Of a stretch of DNA of 43,539 nucleotides, positions 1 through 9,465 are shown in pieces. The stretch spans positions 1 to 43,539 of the forward strand of contig JBBDSC010000081.1 of NCBI GenBank assembly GCA_040905145.1, read 5' to 3'. Position numbers and translations under genes: made by a program. Each line of letters starts with the position of its first letter. Position 1 is the first letter of the stretch. The notes below the pieces were generated by a model. That model did not search any database. It saw nothing but the letters and a program-made list of their open reading frames with translations, and was not told the DNA's origin. This stretch comes from DATGMS01 sp040905145 (GTDB lineage Bacteria > Bacteroidota > Bacteroidia > Cytophagales > Cyclobacteriaceae).

Positions 1-1
1 T

Positions 2-3000
2 TTTGAACAGACCATTGTATCCATTTGGAAAAGGCTCCTTAATATTGACAGGGTAGGAATTGAAGCTAATTTCTTTGAAATCGGGGGTGATTCTCTCTTG
101 GCAATGAGGGTAATTTCTTCCGCACGCAGGGAATTAAATGCTGAGTTAGGAATTAAAGATTTATTTACCCATCCCACGGCATCCAAATTAGCGGCACACC
201 TTCGCTCCATTAGCAATGGATCCATCCTGCCTCCAATCCAGAAAGCGAATCCCCGGCCAAAGAGTATCCCACTATCTTTCAGCCAGGAAAGCCTGTGGTT
301 TATTGATCAACTTGAAGGAAGTGTACAATATCACCTTCCAATCGTGTTAAAAATCCAGGGACAACTGGATTTGGAGGCTATGGAATATGCTCTGAAATAC
401 ATTGTAAACCGGCATGAAATATTCCGAACGGTCATCCATGAGAAAGATGGACTGAAAGAACAACTGGTAATGGATGCGGACAGTTGGCAATTATCTGTAG
501 TGGAGGGGCAAAAATACCAGCAGGATGCAGAAATAATGCAGAACATTGAACAGTTTGTGCAAGAACCATTTGATCTGTCCAATGATTTTATGATGAGGGC
601 CAGGCTGATCCGGCTTGGAAATCAAGATCATGTACTGGTATTGGTTATGCATCATATTGCTTTCGACGGCTGGTCCTATTCCGTTCTTATAAAAGAATTG
701 GAGGCATTATATAAAGCTTATCCGGAAAATTTAAACAGTGCTTTAGTTTCTCTTCCATTCCAGCATGGAGAGTATGCGCTTTGGCAAAGAAAGCTTATCA
801 GAGGGAAATTTATTGAAGAGAAAACCTCCTATTGGAAGAATAAGTTAGCTGGGGCTGTGACTCTTCAGCTTCCTACTGATCATGCCAAACTTTCTTCCTC
901 AAGCACTAGCACTAAAGGTGCTGTCAGTCAATTTAGGATAGATAGCATTCTAAGTGGGAAAATCAGGGCTATTGCCAAACAGGAAGGAGCCACCCTATTT
1001 ATGACTTTATTGGCAGCTTTTAAAGTACTGCTTTACCGTTACAGTTCCCAGGAAGATATTTGTGTGGGAACTGTTATGGCAGGACGTCAGCAAACTGAAA
1101 CAGAAGATCTGATTGGATACTTTATCAATACCTTGCCTTTACGTTCTCAATTAGATGGTAAAGCTTCCTTTACAGATTTATTGGAACAGATAAAAAACAC
1201 GACATTAGATGCCTATGCCAATCAAGAGGTGCCTTTTGAAAGGATAGTAGCTGCAGTCGCCGTAGAGAGGGTTGAGAATCAAAATCCTTTATTCCAGGTG
1301 ATGTTCCTTCTTCAAAATGTGCCTGAAGTCCCCCAGTTAAACCTAAATGGGGCAAGTGTATCGAAAATGGAAGTCCCTCAAAAAACTTCAAAATTCGATC
1401 TTACTTTTTCCCTTACCGAAACCGCTGAAGGATTGATGGGCACTGTGGAATATAGAACGGATCTATATCAAGAGCAGACAATAGAAAAAATGATGGGGCA
1501 TTACCAGCAGTTGCTGCACTCCATCACCGGGAATCCCGAGGCAAGCATAGGAAAATTAAAAATGCTTACTTCCGAGGAAAAACATCAATTGCTGATAAGC
1601 AATAACAATAACGCCTTCAACTATCCAACAGGTAAGACTATAATTGATTTGTTTGAAGAACAGGTATTAAAAAACCCCCATGGAAAAGCATTGGTTTTTG
1701 AGGGACAGCAACTTTCTTATCAGGAGTTGGACCATAAATCCAACCAATTGGCCCATTTCTTAAGAAGTAAAGGAGTTAAAGAAGAATCCTTAGTTCTGGT
1801 TTGTATTGGAAGATCGCTGGAAATGGTAGTTGGGATGATGGGAATCCTAAAAGCCGGAGCAGCTTACGTACCCATAGATCCTCATTATCCCCTGGAAAGA
1901 ATCCGGTATATTCAAGAAGATACAGGTGCTCAGCTAGTGTTAAGCAGCAAAGAAAGCAAAACAAAGCTGCAGCATTTGGCTGGGTTGGATATCATAGAAC
2001 TGGACCGGAAATTAGCCATTCTTGAGGGGCAATCCACCTCTAAAGTAAAGACTTTATTAAGCCCGGATCATCTGGCATATGTACTCTATACCTCCGGTTC
2101 CACAGGAACCCCAAAGGGCGTGATGATAGAGCATAGAAATACCTTTTACTTTGTTTGCTGGTGTAAACAAGAATTTGGTTCCAGCCATTTCGAACTGGTA
2201 TATGCTTCCACATCCATCTGCTTTGATCTTTCCGTATTTGAACTCTTTTTCCCATTGAGCATAGGCAAGTCCATTCGGTTGATAGAAAGCGGATTGCAGA
2301 TCAGTAAATACCTCTCACACGATACCTTTGTATTGATAAATACGGTGCCCAGTGTGGTCCAGAATTTATTAGAGGAAAAGGCTGATTTAAGTCGAGTTAG
2401 TATCATCAATATGGCTGGGGAGCCTATTTCTCCAAAAATCCTGAAAGAATTGGATCCCGAAAAAATAGAAGTGAGAAATTTATATGGGCCAACAGAAGAT
2501 ACCACTTACAGTACAGTATATAAATTGGATAAGAAAAAGCGGTTATTGATTGGAAAGCCAATAAGCAATACCAGTATCTACATCCTTAACCCGGAAAATG
2601 AATTGAACCCCGAAGGAGTTCCAGGGGAAATATGTATCGGAGGAGCTGGTGTGGCGAGGGGCTATCTAAACCATGAAGAATTGACCACCGAAAGATTCAT
2701 CCGAAATCCATTCCATAATGGCCATACGAAGATTTATAAGACTGGAGATTTGGGACGTTGGAAGGCGGGAGGCTTTATAGAATACCTAGGTAGGAAAGAT
2801 GAACAGGTAAAGATCCATGGATACCGGATTGAGTTGGGGGAAATAGAAAGTGTGTTGCATCAATTTGAGGGAGTAAAGCAAGCTGCGGTAGTAGTAAAAC
2901 AGGATTTAGAAGGGGACAAATATTTAGTGGGATATATTGTGCCAAACGGCAAGTACGAGTTAGCAGCCATCATCGATTTCCTAAAGGAAAAGTTACCTCA

Positions 3001-4189
3001 CTTTATGATCCCCTCTTCTTGGGAAAAACTTGACGGACTGCCTCTAAATCCAAATGGTAAAATCGATAGAAAAGCATTATCCGATTCTGTAGGAAGTGCA
3101 CATTCAGGTAAAGAATTCGTTGCCCCAAGTACCAAACTGGAAAGAGAATTGGCCAGAATTTGGGAAAAAATCTTAAATCTTGAAAGAGTTGGTATACATG
3201 ATAATTTCTTTGAGATAGGTGGACATTCGCTTTTGGCATATCGAATTATTTCGGCTGTTCGGGAACAAATAAAAATAGAACTTGGTATTAGAGAATTGTT
3301 TTCCAATCCTACTATCGCAGAATTATCAGGTAAGATTAAGAAAAAGGCTATAGAATTACAATCAAAGGAAAATGGGGAGAAGGAGCGGAATTCATTGATC
3401 CCTATCAAATCCACAGGGAATAAGGCACCTCTCTATATTGTTCATGGGGAAGATTTAGATGTGCTATCCCTTTTTACCATTGCTAAAAATATGGATCCCG
3501 AACAACCTGTCTTTGGATTTCAGGCAAAGGGGCTAAATGGGAAGAAAATATCCTTGACCGGTGTGGAAATCATTGCTTCACATTATATTGATGAAATCCT
3601 GAGAAAAAACCCAGATGGCCCCTATATTTTGGCTGGTTATTCCTTAGGAGGAACCATTGCTTATGAAATGGCCAAACAATTGAAAAGTTCAGGTAAGGAA
3701 GTGAAAGACCTGATCATGTTCGATACCTATGCCTACCAAAGTGACCATAGAGATGGGTGGTTGGTGAAGTTGGTGAATCAACTTAAGCATGGTATCGGTA
3801 AAAGATGGTTTGATATTCTTCTTTTAATAAACCATCCCCAAGTTTTGAAACGAATAAAAACAGAGTCATATAACCGTAAAATAGCTAAAATCAAGAACTT
3901 GATAAAGCCAAAAAAAGAAGCCCAGAAAGCAAACATTACCATAAATAATGAAGCCCTTCAAAAAGAGGCAAGAAAAAATTATGTGTTTAGCTCCTATGAT
4001 GGCAGAATTCAACTGTTGCGCGCTAAGATCCCTTCTTACTATGTCCCCGATTCCCGTTACTATGGATGGAAATCCTATGTAAATCAGGTGAATGTTTGGG
4101 AGGTAGACGGAGAACATACTACTTTGTTTAACACCCCAAATGATGTATCATTTGCCAAAACCTTGCAGAAGATTTTGGATATTGATTAA
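2..4189 (+). CDS. Nonribosomal peptide synthetase, C-terminal part (T-C-A-T-TE), 5' end outside window
   Basis: Open in frame from base 2, so the gene enters from the left; an internal ATG at 98 is not the start because the upstream codons already encode a carrier domain. Domains in order: carrier end with GGDSL (phosphopantetheine Ser codon 92-94); condensation domain about 260-1560 with HHIAFDG at 650-670; adenylation domain about 1640-3080 with YTSGSTGTPKG, YGPTED, YKTGDLGRW and NPNGKIDRKAL; second carrier with GGHSLL (Ser codon 3227-3229); type I thioesterase about 3400-4180 with GYSLGG (Ser codon 3641-3643) and GEHTTLF (His codon 4115-4117). It therefore loads one amino acid, condenses it to an upstream chain and releases the product, in the cytoplasm. 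All core motifs look intact. The adenylation specificity positions read D-L-F-N-N-A-L-T-Y plus the A10 Lys by my alignment to GrsA, a pattern I recall for alanine; that part is tentative. Confidence 0.97.
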   Translation, partial: FEQTIVSIWKRLLNIDRVGIEANFFEIGGDSLLAMRVISSARRELNAELGIKDLFTHPTASKLAAHLRSISNGSILPPIQKANPRPKSIPLSFSQESLWFIDQLEGSVQYHLPIVLKIQGQLDLEAMEYALKYIVNRHEIFRTVIHEKDGLKEQLVMDADSWQLSVVEGQKYQQDAEIMQNIEQFVQEPFDLSNDFMMRARLIRLGNQDHVLVLVMHHIAFDGWSYSVLIKELEALYKAYPENLNSALVSLPFQHGEYALWQRKLIRGKFIEEKTSYWKNKLAGAVTLQLPTDHAKLSSSSTSTKGAVSQFRIDSILSGKIRAIAKQEGATLFMTLLAAFKVLLYRYSSQEDICVGTVMAGRQQTETEDLIGYFINTLPLRSQLDGKASFTDLLEQIKNTTLDAYANQEVPFERIVAAVAVERVENQNPLFQVMFLLQNVPEVPQLNLNGASVSKMEVPQKTSKFDLTFSLTETAEGLMGTVEYRTDLYQEQTIEKMMGHYQQLLHSITGNPEASIGKLKMLTSEEKHQLLISNNNNAFNYPTGKTIIDLFEEQVLKNPHGKALVFEGQQLSYQELDHKSNQLAHFLRSKGVKEESLVLVCIGRSLEMVVGMMGILKAGAAYVPIDPHYPLERIRYIQEDTGAQLVLSSKESKTKLQHLAGLDIIELDRKLAILEGQSTSKVKTLLSPDHLAYVLYTSGSTGTPKGVMIEHRNTFYFVCWCKQEFGSSHFELVYASTSICFDLSVFELFFPLSIGKSIRLIESGLQISKYLSHDTFVLINTVPSVVQNLLEEKADLSRVSIINMAGEPISPKILKELDPEKIEVRNLYGPTEDTTYSTVYKLDKKKRLLIGKPISNTSIYILNPENELNPEGVPGEICIGGAGVARGYLNHEELTTERFIRNPFHNGHTKIYKTGDLGRWKAGGFIEYLGRKDEQVKIHGYRIELGEIESVLHQFEGVKQAAVVVKQDLEGDKYLVGYIVPNGKYELAAIIDFLKEKLPHFMIPSSWEKLDGLPLNPNGKIDRKALSDSVGSAHSGKEFVAPSTKLERELARIWEKILNLERVGIHDNFFEIGGHSLLAYRIISAVREQIKIELGIRELFSNPTIAELSGKIKKKAIELQSKENGEKERNSLIPIKSTGNKAPLYIVHGEDLDVLSLFTIAKNMDPEQPVFGFQAKGLNGKKISLTGVEIIASHYIDEILRKNPDGPYILAGYSLGGTIAYEMAKQLKSSGKEVKDLIMFDTYAYQSDHRDGWLVKLVNQLKHGIGKRWFDILLLINHPQVLKRIKTESYNRKIAKIKNLIKPKKEAQKANITINNEALQKEARKNYVFSSYDGRIQLLRAKIPSYYVPDSRYYGWKSYVNQVNVWEVDGEHTTLFNTPNDVSFAKTLQKILDID

Positions 4190-4246
4190 TATCAAGTTGG
4201 AATAATTATTGCTAAGGAATGTTTTTACTAATTTAATTTTATAACC

Positions 4247-5221
4247 ATGAAGAAATCGTTAATTGCCCTATCCCTTATTGTTTGGTTTGCGGGATGCAAC
4301 ACCACAGAGGACGGTGAACCAACAGGCACTGATCCCGAAAATGAAGTTCCTTTTATAGAAGGAACCACTATTGTTTTTAATAGTAAAGATGAGGCCAGTA
4401 AATTGTTGGGTACATCTGACCGCTACACCCAGGAACTCAGCAAATTTGATGTTATTTCTAAAACAGAAAGCAAATCCAACACTACTGAGCAGGATTATCT
4501 GGATTATGCTGCCCAACAGGCCTTGGACTGGACTGATGAAGAAAAAGCTTCCGTAAGGGCCCAGATATTGGGAGTGCGCACAAAAATTGAAGATAAGGGG
4601 CTCAATCTGGATTTTCCCGAAAAGATAAACCTGGTCAAGTCTTCCATGAATGAAGAAGGTGGATTCACCAGTTATACGAGAGAAAATTACATTGTAATCA
4701 AGGGATCTGTCTCAGAAGAATATATTACGCATGAGCTTTTCCATATTCTTTCAAGATTTAATCCGGATACAAGAAACGAATTATTCAAAACCATTAACTT
4801 TGTGGAATCCAATAAGATAGAATATCCTGAAGCCATAAGGGACCACATAATTACTAATCCCGATGCTCCGTTTTTAGAGCATACCCTCGAAGTACAGATT
4901 GATGGTGCTCAGGAAGAAGTAGTTTTTATTCTCCACTCCGAAGAAGACTGGGACGGTGGTTCATTTACTGAATATATGAAACAAAAATTGATGGTTGTGG
5001 AAGGTGGTCCTACAAATAAAACCCCCACACTGATCGGTAATATGCCGGTGCTGAAAAATTTTGAGGATGCATCAAATTTGAAAAGCAAAATAGGTAACAA
5101 TACCTCCTATACGCTCCATCCTGAAGAAATATTAGCTGAACATTTCGTGATGTTGGTAATGGGCAAGGAAGTGAGTGCTCCCTCTTACATAGAGGCTATG
5201 AAAGAGGTATTACTGAAATAA
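4247..5221 (+). CDS. Putative zinc metallopeptidase lipoprotein (HExxH)
   Basis: A 324-residue protein with a lipoprotein signal (MKKSLIALSLIVWFAGC, lipid-anchor Cys17) followed by an acidic linker, so it is probably exported and membrane-anchored. Residues 162-166 read HELFH, an HExxH zinc site, and a C-terminal PEEILAEHF (about 292-300) offers a Glu that could be a third ligand as in gluzincins. I do not recognise a named family. It begins 57 bases after the synthetase gene in the same direction, but no sequence feature shows co-transcription. A strong hairpin directly follows the stop. Function as a peptidase is inferred from the motif only. Confidence 0.85.
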   Translation: MKKSLIALSLIVWFAGCNTTEDGEPTGTDPENEVPFIEGTTIVFNSKDEASKLLGTSDRYTQELSKFDVISKTESKSNTTEQDYLDYAAQQALDWTDEEKASVRAQILGVRTKIEDKGLNLDFPEKINLVKSSMNEEGGFTSYTRENYIVIKGSVSEEYITHELFHILSRFNPDTRNELFKTINFVESNKIEYPEAIRDHIITNPDAPFLEHTLEVQIDGAQEEVVFILHSEEDWDGGSFTEYMKQKLMVVEGGPTNKTPTLIGNMPVLKNFEDASNLKSKIGNNTSYTLHPEEILAEHFVMLVMGKEVSAPSYIEAMKEVLLK

Positions 5222-5241
5222 TACTCATAATGGGTGTAAAT

Positions 5242-5275
5242 CATGACCCCTTGCAAATTTTCACAAGGGGTCATG
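5242..5275 (+). terminator. Intrinsic terminator-like hairpin
   Basis: A perfect 12-bp stem (CATGACCCCTTG pairing with CAAGGGGTCATG) around a 10-base loop, 20 bases after the metallopeptidase stop. There is no long T run after it. It separates the two lipoprotein peptidase genes and argues that the downstream gene does not start at the ATG at 5243, which lies inside the stem. Confidence 0.75.
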
Positions 5276-5326
5276 CTTATTGGACAATTACAGGAACTCA
5301 CCTTCTACCTAAACCATAATATTCTT

Positions 5327-6562
5327 ATGTTCAAAGACACCTTTACAAGAAAAACTAAAGTAGTTTTTTTTTCTGCTTTATTAGGGTTGGCATCCTGCCA
5401 ACCGTATGAGTTTGAAAATCCCGAAAAAGAAGACCAGCTACTGGAAACAACTTCTTCACAGCTAATCGAAAGTCATTACATTGTGGTACTTAAACAGGAG
5501 GCAATAAATGCCCGGTTTAGCCAAAAGGGGAACTACCATCAACGTACCTCAGCCATGAAATCGGCTATTGCTCCCATTTTAAAAAAGGCCAAAATTCCCG
5601 AAGAGATGGTGGGTCATATGTATAGCAGTACGGTACTTGGATTTTCTGCCCCACTGGATGAGGCCATGCTGGAAAGGCTCAGGAAAGAACCTGAAGTGTC
5701 CTATATCGAGCAAGATCGGATCATTACCATAGCTTTGCCTTGGGAAAGAGGTGAAGAGGATCCTGGTGACGAACAGGAAATACCTCCTGGAATTACAAGA
5801 GTCGGTGGTGCGGTAGATCATTCCTCCTGTGACAATGTGGCCTGGATTATTGATAGCGGAATTGACCTGGATCACCCCGATTTGAATGTAGAGATTTCTG
5901 ATGGTTTCAATGCTTTTTCAAATGGTCGTGATGCACAGACCTTTGATGATGGAAATGGCCATGGAACTCTTGTGGCAGGTACTATTGCAGCTATTGATAA
6001 TACTATAGGTGTGGTGGGAGTAGCTGCTGGTGCAACAGTAATCCCGATAAAGGTGCTTAATTCCGAAGGTAGCGGTACTTATTCCGGTGTAATAGCAGGA
6101 GTGGATCATGTAGCTGCAAATGGTAAAAAAGGTGATGTAGCCAATATGAGTTTGGGTGGGCCTGAATCCCAAGCACTGGATGAGGCTATAGTGGCAGCTG
6201 CTGGATGTGGAATTATTTTCTGCCTGTCGGCAGGAAACAATTCGGATGATGCGAATAACTATTCCCCTGCCAGGACCAATGGAAAGAATGTCTATACCAT
6301 TTCGGCTATGGACCAAGATGATTACTGGGCTTCCTTTTCTAATTTCGGAAACCCTCCGGTTGATTTTTGCGCGCCGGGAGTAAGTATAAAGTCTACCTGG
6401 AAGGATGGTGGTTATCATACGATTAGTGGAACTTCCATGGCTACCCCACATGCAGCTGGGGTGTTTTTGGTTACAGGTGGGAAGGCTTTCAAGGATGGCA
6501 AGGTAATGGAAGATCCTGATGGAACTCCTGATCCGATCATCGTTCATAAATCCAAGCATTGA
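5327..6562 (+). CDS. Subtilisin-like serine protease (S8), lipoprotein
   Basis: An S8 peptidase of 411 residues with the complete Asp-His-Ser triad: Asp176 in IDSGIDLDHPDL, His212 in GNGHGTLVAG and Ser370 in SGTSMATPHAAG. Before it, residues about 50-130 look like an I9 propeptide/inhibitor domain (YIVVLKQ ... VSYIEQD). The start chosen is the ATG at 5327, giving MFKDTFTRKTKVVFFSALLG followed by a lipobox ending LASC; the ORF can be extended to 5243, but that ATG is inside the preceding hairpin. The protein is thus probably secreted and lipid-anchored. No T9SS C-terminal sorting domain is visible. A terminator follows the stop. Confidence 0.95.
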   Translation: MFKDTFTRKTKVVFFSALLGLASCQPYEFENPEKEDQLLETTSSQLIESHYIVVLKQEAINARFSQKGNYHQRTSAMKSAIAPILKKAKIPEEMVGHMYSSTVLGFSAPLDEAMLERLRKEPEVSYIEQDRIITIALPWERGEEDPGDEQEIPPGITRVGGAVDHSSCDNVAWIIDSGIDLDHPDLNVEISDGFNAFSNGRDAQTFDDGNGHGTLVAGTIAAIDNTIGVVGVAAGATVIPIKVLNSEGSGTYSGVIAGVDHVAANGKKGDVANMSLGGPESQALDEAIVAAAGCGIIFCLSAGNNSDDANNYSPARTNGKNVYTISAMDQDDYWASFSNFGNPPVDFCAPGVSIKSTWKDGGYHTISGTSMATPHAAGVFLVTGGKAFKDGKVMEDPDGTPDPIIVHKSKH

Positions 6563-6592
6563 TGTAACTGGATTTCAATAAAAGCGATATTT

Positions 6593-6619
6593 AAAAGCCC
6601 GGCAGCAGCTGGGTTTTTT
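6593..6619 (+). terminator. Intrinsic terminator of the S8 protease gene
   Basis: CCCGGC and GCTGGG form a six-pair stem (one G-U) around AGCA, flanked by AAAA on the left and TTTTTT on the right, 31 bases after the protease stop. This is a classical Rho-independent layout on the plus strand. Confidence 0.8.
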
Positions 6620-6682
6620 ACTTTCTAAAACCTTGTTGTCTTGCCCTTCATCAATAGGCATGGAGCAAAATATGCGAATGGT

Positions 6683-6901
6683 TTAATCCCCTTCCTCTTG
6701 AATAGGGAAAACCAGCGCTTTTACCAATTTGTCTTTTATGCATGAATATTCCTCTTCTTCCACAACCAAGTGCAAGACATCATTAATCCCTTTGTTAAAC
6801 AATATTTTATATTCCTCATCAATAAATTCTACCCAAAGAACCGCCTCTAAATTTATAAAGTAGTTTTTATTTTTCCTTCCAGTAATCCTATAATACTTCA
6901 T
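6683..6901 (-). CDS. Small hypothetical protein, 72 aa
   Basis: An ATG-started ORF encoding a charged protein beginning MKYYRITGRKNKNYFINLEA and ending acidic (PIQEEGD). No signal peptide, membrane segment or motif is recognised. Codon use and composition look genuine, and the ORF is not covered by any gene on the other strand. It lies 69 bases downstream of another small minus-strand gene. Function unknown. Confidence 0.55.
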   Translation of the reverse strand: MKYYRITGRKNKNYFINLEAVLWVEFIDEEYKILFNKGINDVLHLVVEEEEYSCIKDKLVKALVFPIQEEGD

Positions 6902-6970
6902 ACTTTTAAAATGTAAAATTAATTTTCAAAATCCTGTGGGATTAAACGGTATGGTGGATAAAGATACAAA

Positions 6971-7360
6971 TTAATGATTCTTATTCAGCACCACCAATAA
7001 TGTATCCAAAAATTCAATTACGCATAAGTAACTTTCCATGTTTTTCCAGGTCAGTACCATCCGCATGTCAGCCTTCAGGACTTTAAATCTGGTTTCATAA
7101 TCCCGCAGATGATTCTCCACCATTTTCCCATTAATGTTGGTCCGGGATGGGATTACTCCGTTACGTATCATCTCGTACTTTTTCTGATTTGAATAATAGA
7201 CCACACTCTTGAAAAGTTCTTCCAAATCTTCAAGAAACACGACCGAGTCCGCCAAATCTATTGGGAATTCCTCCTCCCCGTTTTCCAGATATGCCTTGCC
7301 CTCGTGAAGTTTGTTTAAGACCTGTTCAAAATTATAGTATTTAAAGATCCCTTTTATCAT
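6971..7360 (-). CDS. Hypothetical helical protein, 129 aa
   Basis: Start placed at the ATG at 7360 (MIKGIFKYYNFEQVLNKL); the frame extends to a TTG at 7399, which is less likely. The predicted protein is soluble, mixed-charge and mainly helical, with an acidic stretch (ENGEEEFPIDLAD) near residue 30. I do not recognise a family. It sits between the HtrA terminator and the 72-aa gene, all on the minus strand, so it probably has its own promoter. No opposing gene explains the frame. Confidence 0.6.
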   Translation of the reverse strand: MIKGIFKYYNFEQVLNKLHEGKAYLENGEEEFPIDLADSVVFLEDLEELFKSVVYYSNQKKYEMIRNGVIPSRTNINGKMVENHLRDYETRFKVLKADMRMVLTWKNMESYLCVIEFLDTLLVVLNKNH

Positions 7361-7447
7361 CGTCCAAATGGATTTTTTCAATTGTGCGAAAGTAGGCAAA
7401 TAATTTATTAAAGATTGATACCCTACGTATTTTCCCTGCTATAATGC

Positions 7448-7476
7448 AAAAGGCCGTTCAAATAGAACGGCCTTTT
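7448..7476 (-). terminator. Terminator of the HtrA gene
   Basis: A perfect 12-bp inverted repeat (AAAAGGCCGTTC with GAACGGCCTTTT) around a 5-base loop, 28 bases downstream of the minus-strand protease stop. The stem itself ends in four T on either strand, so it could work in both directions. Confidence 0.85.
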
Positions 7477-7504
7477 GATCAACCAATGCTTCAACTAAAA
7501 TTTA

Positions 7505-8986
7505 TTATAGAACAAGATCGAAATAGGACCTTTGGCCATTGGGATAAACACCCAGTATACTTACCTCTTCTCCATTTAATTTTTCAAGGATTTCCACCAA
7601 TTCCTCAGCGTTATTGATTTTAGTCCTTCCCACCCTGGTTACAATAAAACCTTCTTTAACACCGGCTTCTCGCCATATCTCATTGCCCACCGATGTAATG
7701 GCAGCACCACCTTCTAATTGGAGCCTTTCTTTCACTGAAGTATTTACATCTTCAAAGGCCACTCCATTGAATTCAGAAGTTTTGGGCTCTTCCTTAACGA
7801 CAATTTTAGTGTCCCCTGAAAAATTCTTCAAGGTAGCAGTAGTAGTCATTTCATTGCCATTTCGGAGGTATTTTACTTCCACTTTATCCCCTGGCCGTTT
7901 CCTTGCCACCATTTCCTGCAGCTTTGAGGTATTGTAGGTATCGACATCATCTATGCCTATGATCACATCACCTTTTTTCAATCCTGCCTCTTCACCGCCA
8001 CTGCCTTCATTCACTTCAGCTACATATACACCACGGATCGCCCCGATTTCCTCTCCAAGGTATTCTTCCAACTCTGGGCTGACATCCTGAATTTGTACAC
8101 CAAGAAGCCCCCTCTGAACAGTGCCAAACTCTAACAGGTCATCCATCACCTTCTTAACTATGGAGGAGGGTACTGCAAAGGAGTAGCCAGTAAAGGAGCC
8201 GGTTTGGGAAGCTATCGCAGTATTGATACCAATTAGCTCACCGGCTAAATTTACCAAAGCGCCTCCCGAGTTGCCCCGGTTTACCACTGCATCAGTTTGA
8301 ATAAATGATTCTACTTGAAGGTTGTTGACCTCGTCACGTAAAATCCCGATGTTCCTGGCTTTAGCACTGATAATTCCTGCTGTAACAGTAGAATTCAAAT
8401 TAAAGGGATTGCCTACAGCGAGAACCCATTCCCCCACCTTGGCATCATCCGAATTGCCGAATCTCACAAAAGGAAGATTATCTTCTTCAATTTTCAGGAG
8501 TGCCAGATCAGTAGTTGGATCGGTCCCAATAACTTTTGCGGTATATCTTCTGTTATCTTCCAGTGCAATACTTACTGTTGAAGCCCTATCGATCACATGG
8601 TTATTGGTAACGATATATCCATCCTCGGAGATGATCACCCCTGAACCAAAACCCCTACCTTCTCTTGGGGCTTCTTCTCTGGGAGTAGGGGATCTAAATC
8701 CAAATAGCTCTTCCAGGGGATCCACGCCTCTTTGGCCTTGAAGAGAAATTTTACTGGTTACATGAACCACTGCTGGAGTCACCTGTTCGGCGGATGCAAC
8801 GAAATTAATTCCATCTGGAACGGTGAATTTATCATCAGACAACCAATTTACGAAGCTTGTATTTTGCTTTTCCGTAAAACTTGTGGAAGAATTGGGCTTG
8901 GACAAGAAACTGGCACCTGCCAATGCAACTAATCCCCCAATCAATGCAGCCAAGATTACTCCTAAGAAAAATTGCTTTTTATTCAT
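7505..8986 (-). CDS. htrA: HtrA/Deg family periplasmic serine endoprotease
   Basis: Protein of 493 residues, the usual length for DegP/DegQ-type enzymes. An N-terminal membrane anchor or uncleaved signal (residues about 6-28) places it in the periplasm. The trypsin-like domain has the full triad: His130 in VTNNHVID, Asp160 in TDPTTDLALLKI and Ser240 in VNRGNSGGAL. Two PDZ domains follow (about 290-375 and 400-490). Known family role: degradation and chaperoning of misfolded envelope proteins. The start is supported by a strong Shine-Dalgarno sequence 4 bases upstream. Single-gene unit with its own terminator. Confidence 0.97.
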   Translation of the reverse strand: MNKKQFFLGVILAALIGGLVALAGASFLSKPNSSTSFTEKQNTSFVNWLSDDKFTVPDGINFVASAEQVTPAVVHVTSKISLQGQRGVDPLEELFGFRSPTPREEAPREGRGFGSGVIISEDGYIVTNNHVIDRASTVSIALEDNRRYTAKVIGTDPTTDLALLKIEEDNLPFVRFGNSDDAKVGEWVLAVGNPFNLNSTVTAGIISAKARNIGILRDEVNNLQVESFIQTDAVVNRGNSGGALVNLAGELIGINTAIASQTGSFTGYSFAVPSSIVKKVMDDLLEFGTVQRGLLGVQIQDVSPELEEYLGEEIGAIRGVYVAEVNEGSGGEEAGLKKGDVIIGIDDVDTYNTSKLQEMVARKRPGDKVEVKYLRNGNEMTTTATLKNFSGDTKIVVKEEPKTSEFNGVAFEDVNTSVKERLQLEGGAAITSVGNEIWREAGVKEGFIVTRVGRTKINNAEELVEILEKLNGEEVSILGVYPNGQRSYFDLVL

Positions 8987-8990
8987 AATA

Positions 8991-8997
8991 TCTCCTT
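8991..8997 (-). promoter_or_regulatory. Strong Shine-Dalgarno site of htrA
   Basis: The minus strand reads AAGGAGA, 4 bases before the ATG. Such a site is unusual beside most genes of this window, which lack one, and it fixes the start of the protease. Confidence 0.75.
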
Positions 8998-9190
8998 TAT
9001 TTTTTTAAACTTTATACACGTAATAAACCTTCTCTAGTTCCCTTTCATCCTGCAAATCCTGTGAAACCGACTGTTTTTAACACCTTTTAACAGCGTTACC
9101 GAAAATTCGGCTTGTGGCAAGCCTTATGACTTAATTTACAATAGATGAACTTATAACCAAAAAACGGACCAGCTAGTTTTAAAATAGCTA

Positions 9191-9422
9191 TTAAATCAAA
9201 AATAAAAACTGCCTCAGATGTGCAATCCCAATGAGGGTAAAGGCGCCAAAAAATCCCATTATTATTGTTGTGATTTTTGCCAGTCCCAAGTACCGGGTAT
9301 CTTCAACCCGGCCTATATTTATGGATATCTGATATAGAAGCAGTCGCTATACTATTCATACTGCCATCCAACGAAGCCATACTGGCAGCGAATATTCCAG
9401 CAATCACTCCCCCAAATTGATC
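9191..9422 (-). pseudogene. Remnant of a sodium:solute symporter (SSS family)
   Basis: Reading the minus strand from 9422 gives DQFGGVIAGIFAASMASLDG and then SMNSIATASISDIHKYRP, the hallmark SSS helix with S-L-(D/S)-S-x-x-N-S. Near 9306-9309 the frame breaks; one base on, it continues as VEDTRYLGLAKITTIIMG and FFGAFTLIGIAHLRQ, ending in a stop at 9191. An in-frame TAG lies just before the segment at 9425-9423. Only about 75 codons of a roughly 500-codon gene remain. It lies downstream of, and on the same strand as, the FAH-family gene, so the two may once have shared a catabolic operon. The rest of 8998-9190 holds only a short hairpin (9109-9123) and no gene. Confidence 0.75.
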
Positions 9423-9465
9423 CTATTGGATCTGGATCATGATTGACCTTCATTCTCGGATTTAT

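Noticed and set aside
5243..5326. N-terminal extension of the S8 protease from the ATG at 5243
   Set aside because: It lies within the terminator hairpin, and the ATG at 5327 gives a clean lipoprotein signal.
5918..6559. 213-aa ORF on the minus strand opposite the S8 protease
   Set aside because: Antisense shadow of a protein with all catalytic motifs; its own translation has no family pattern.
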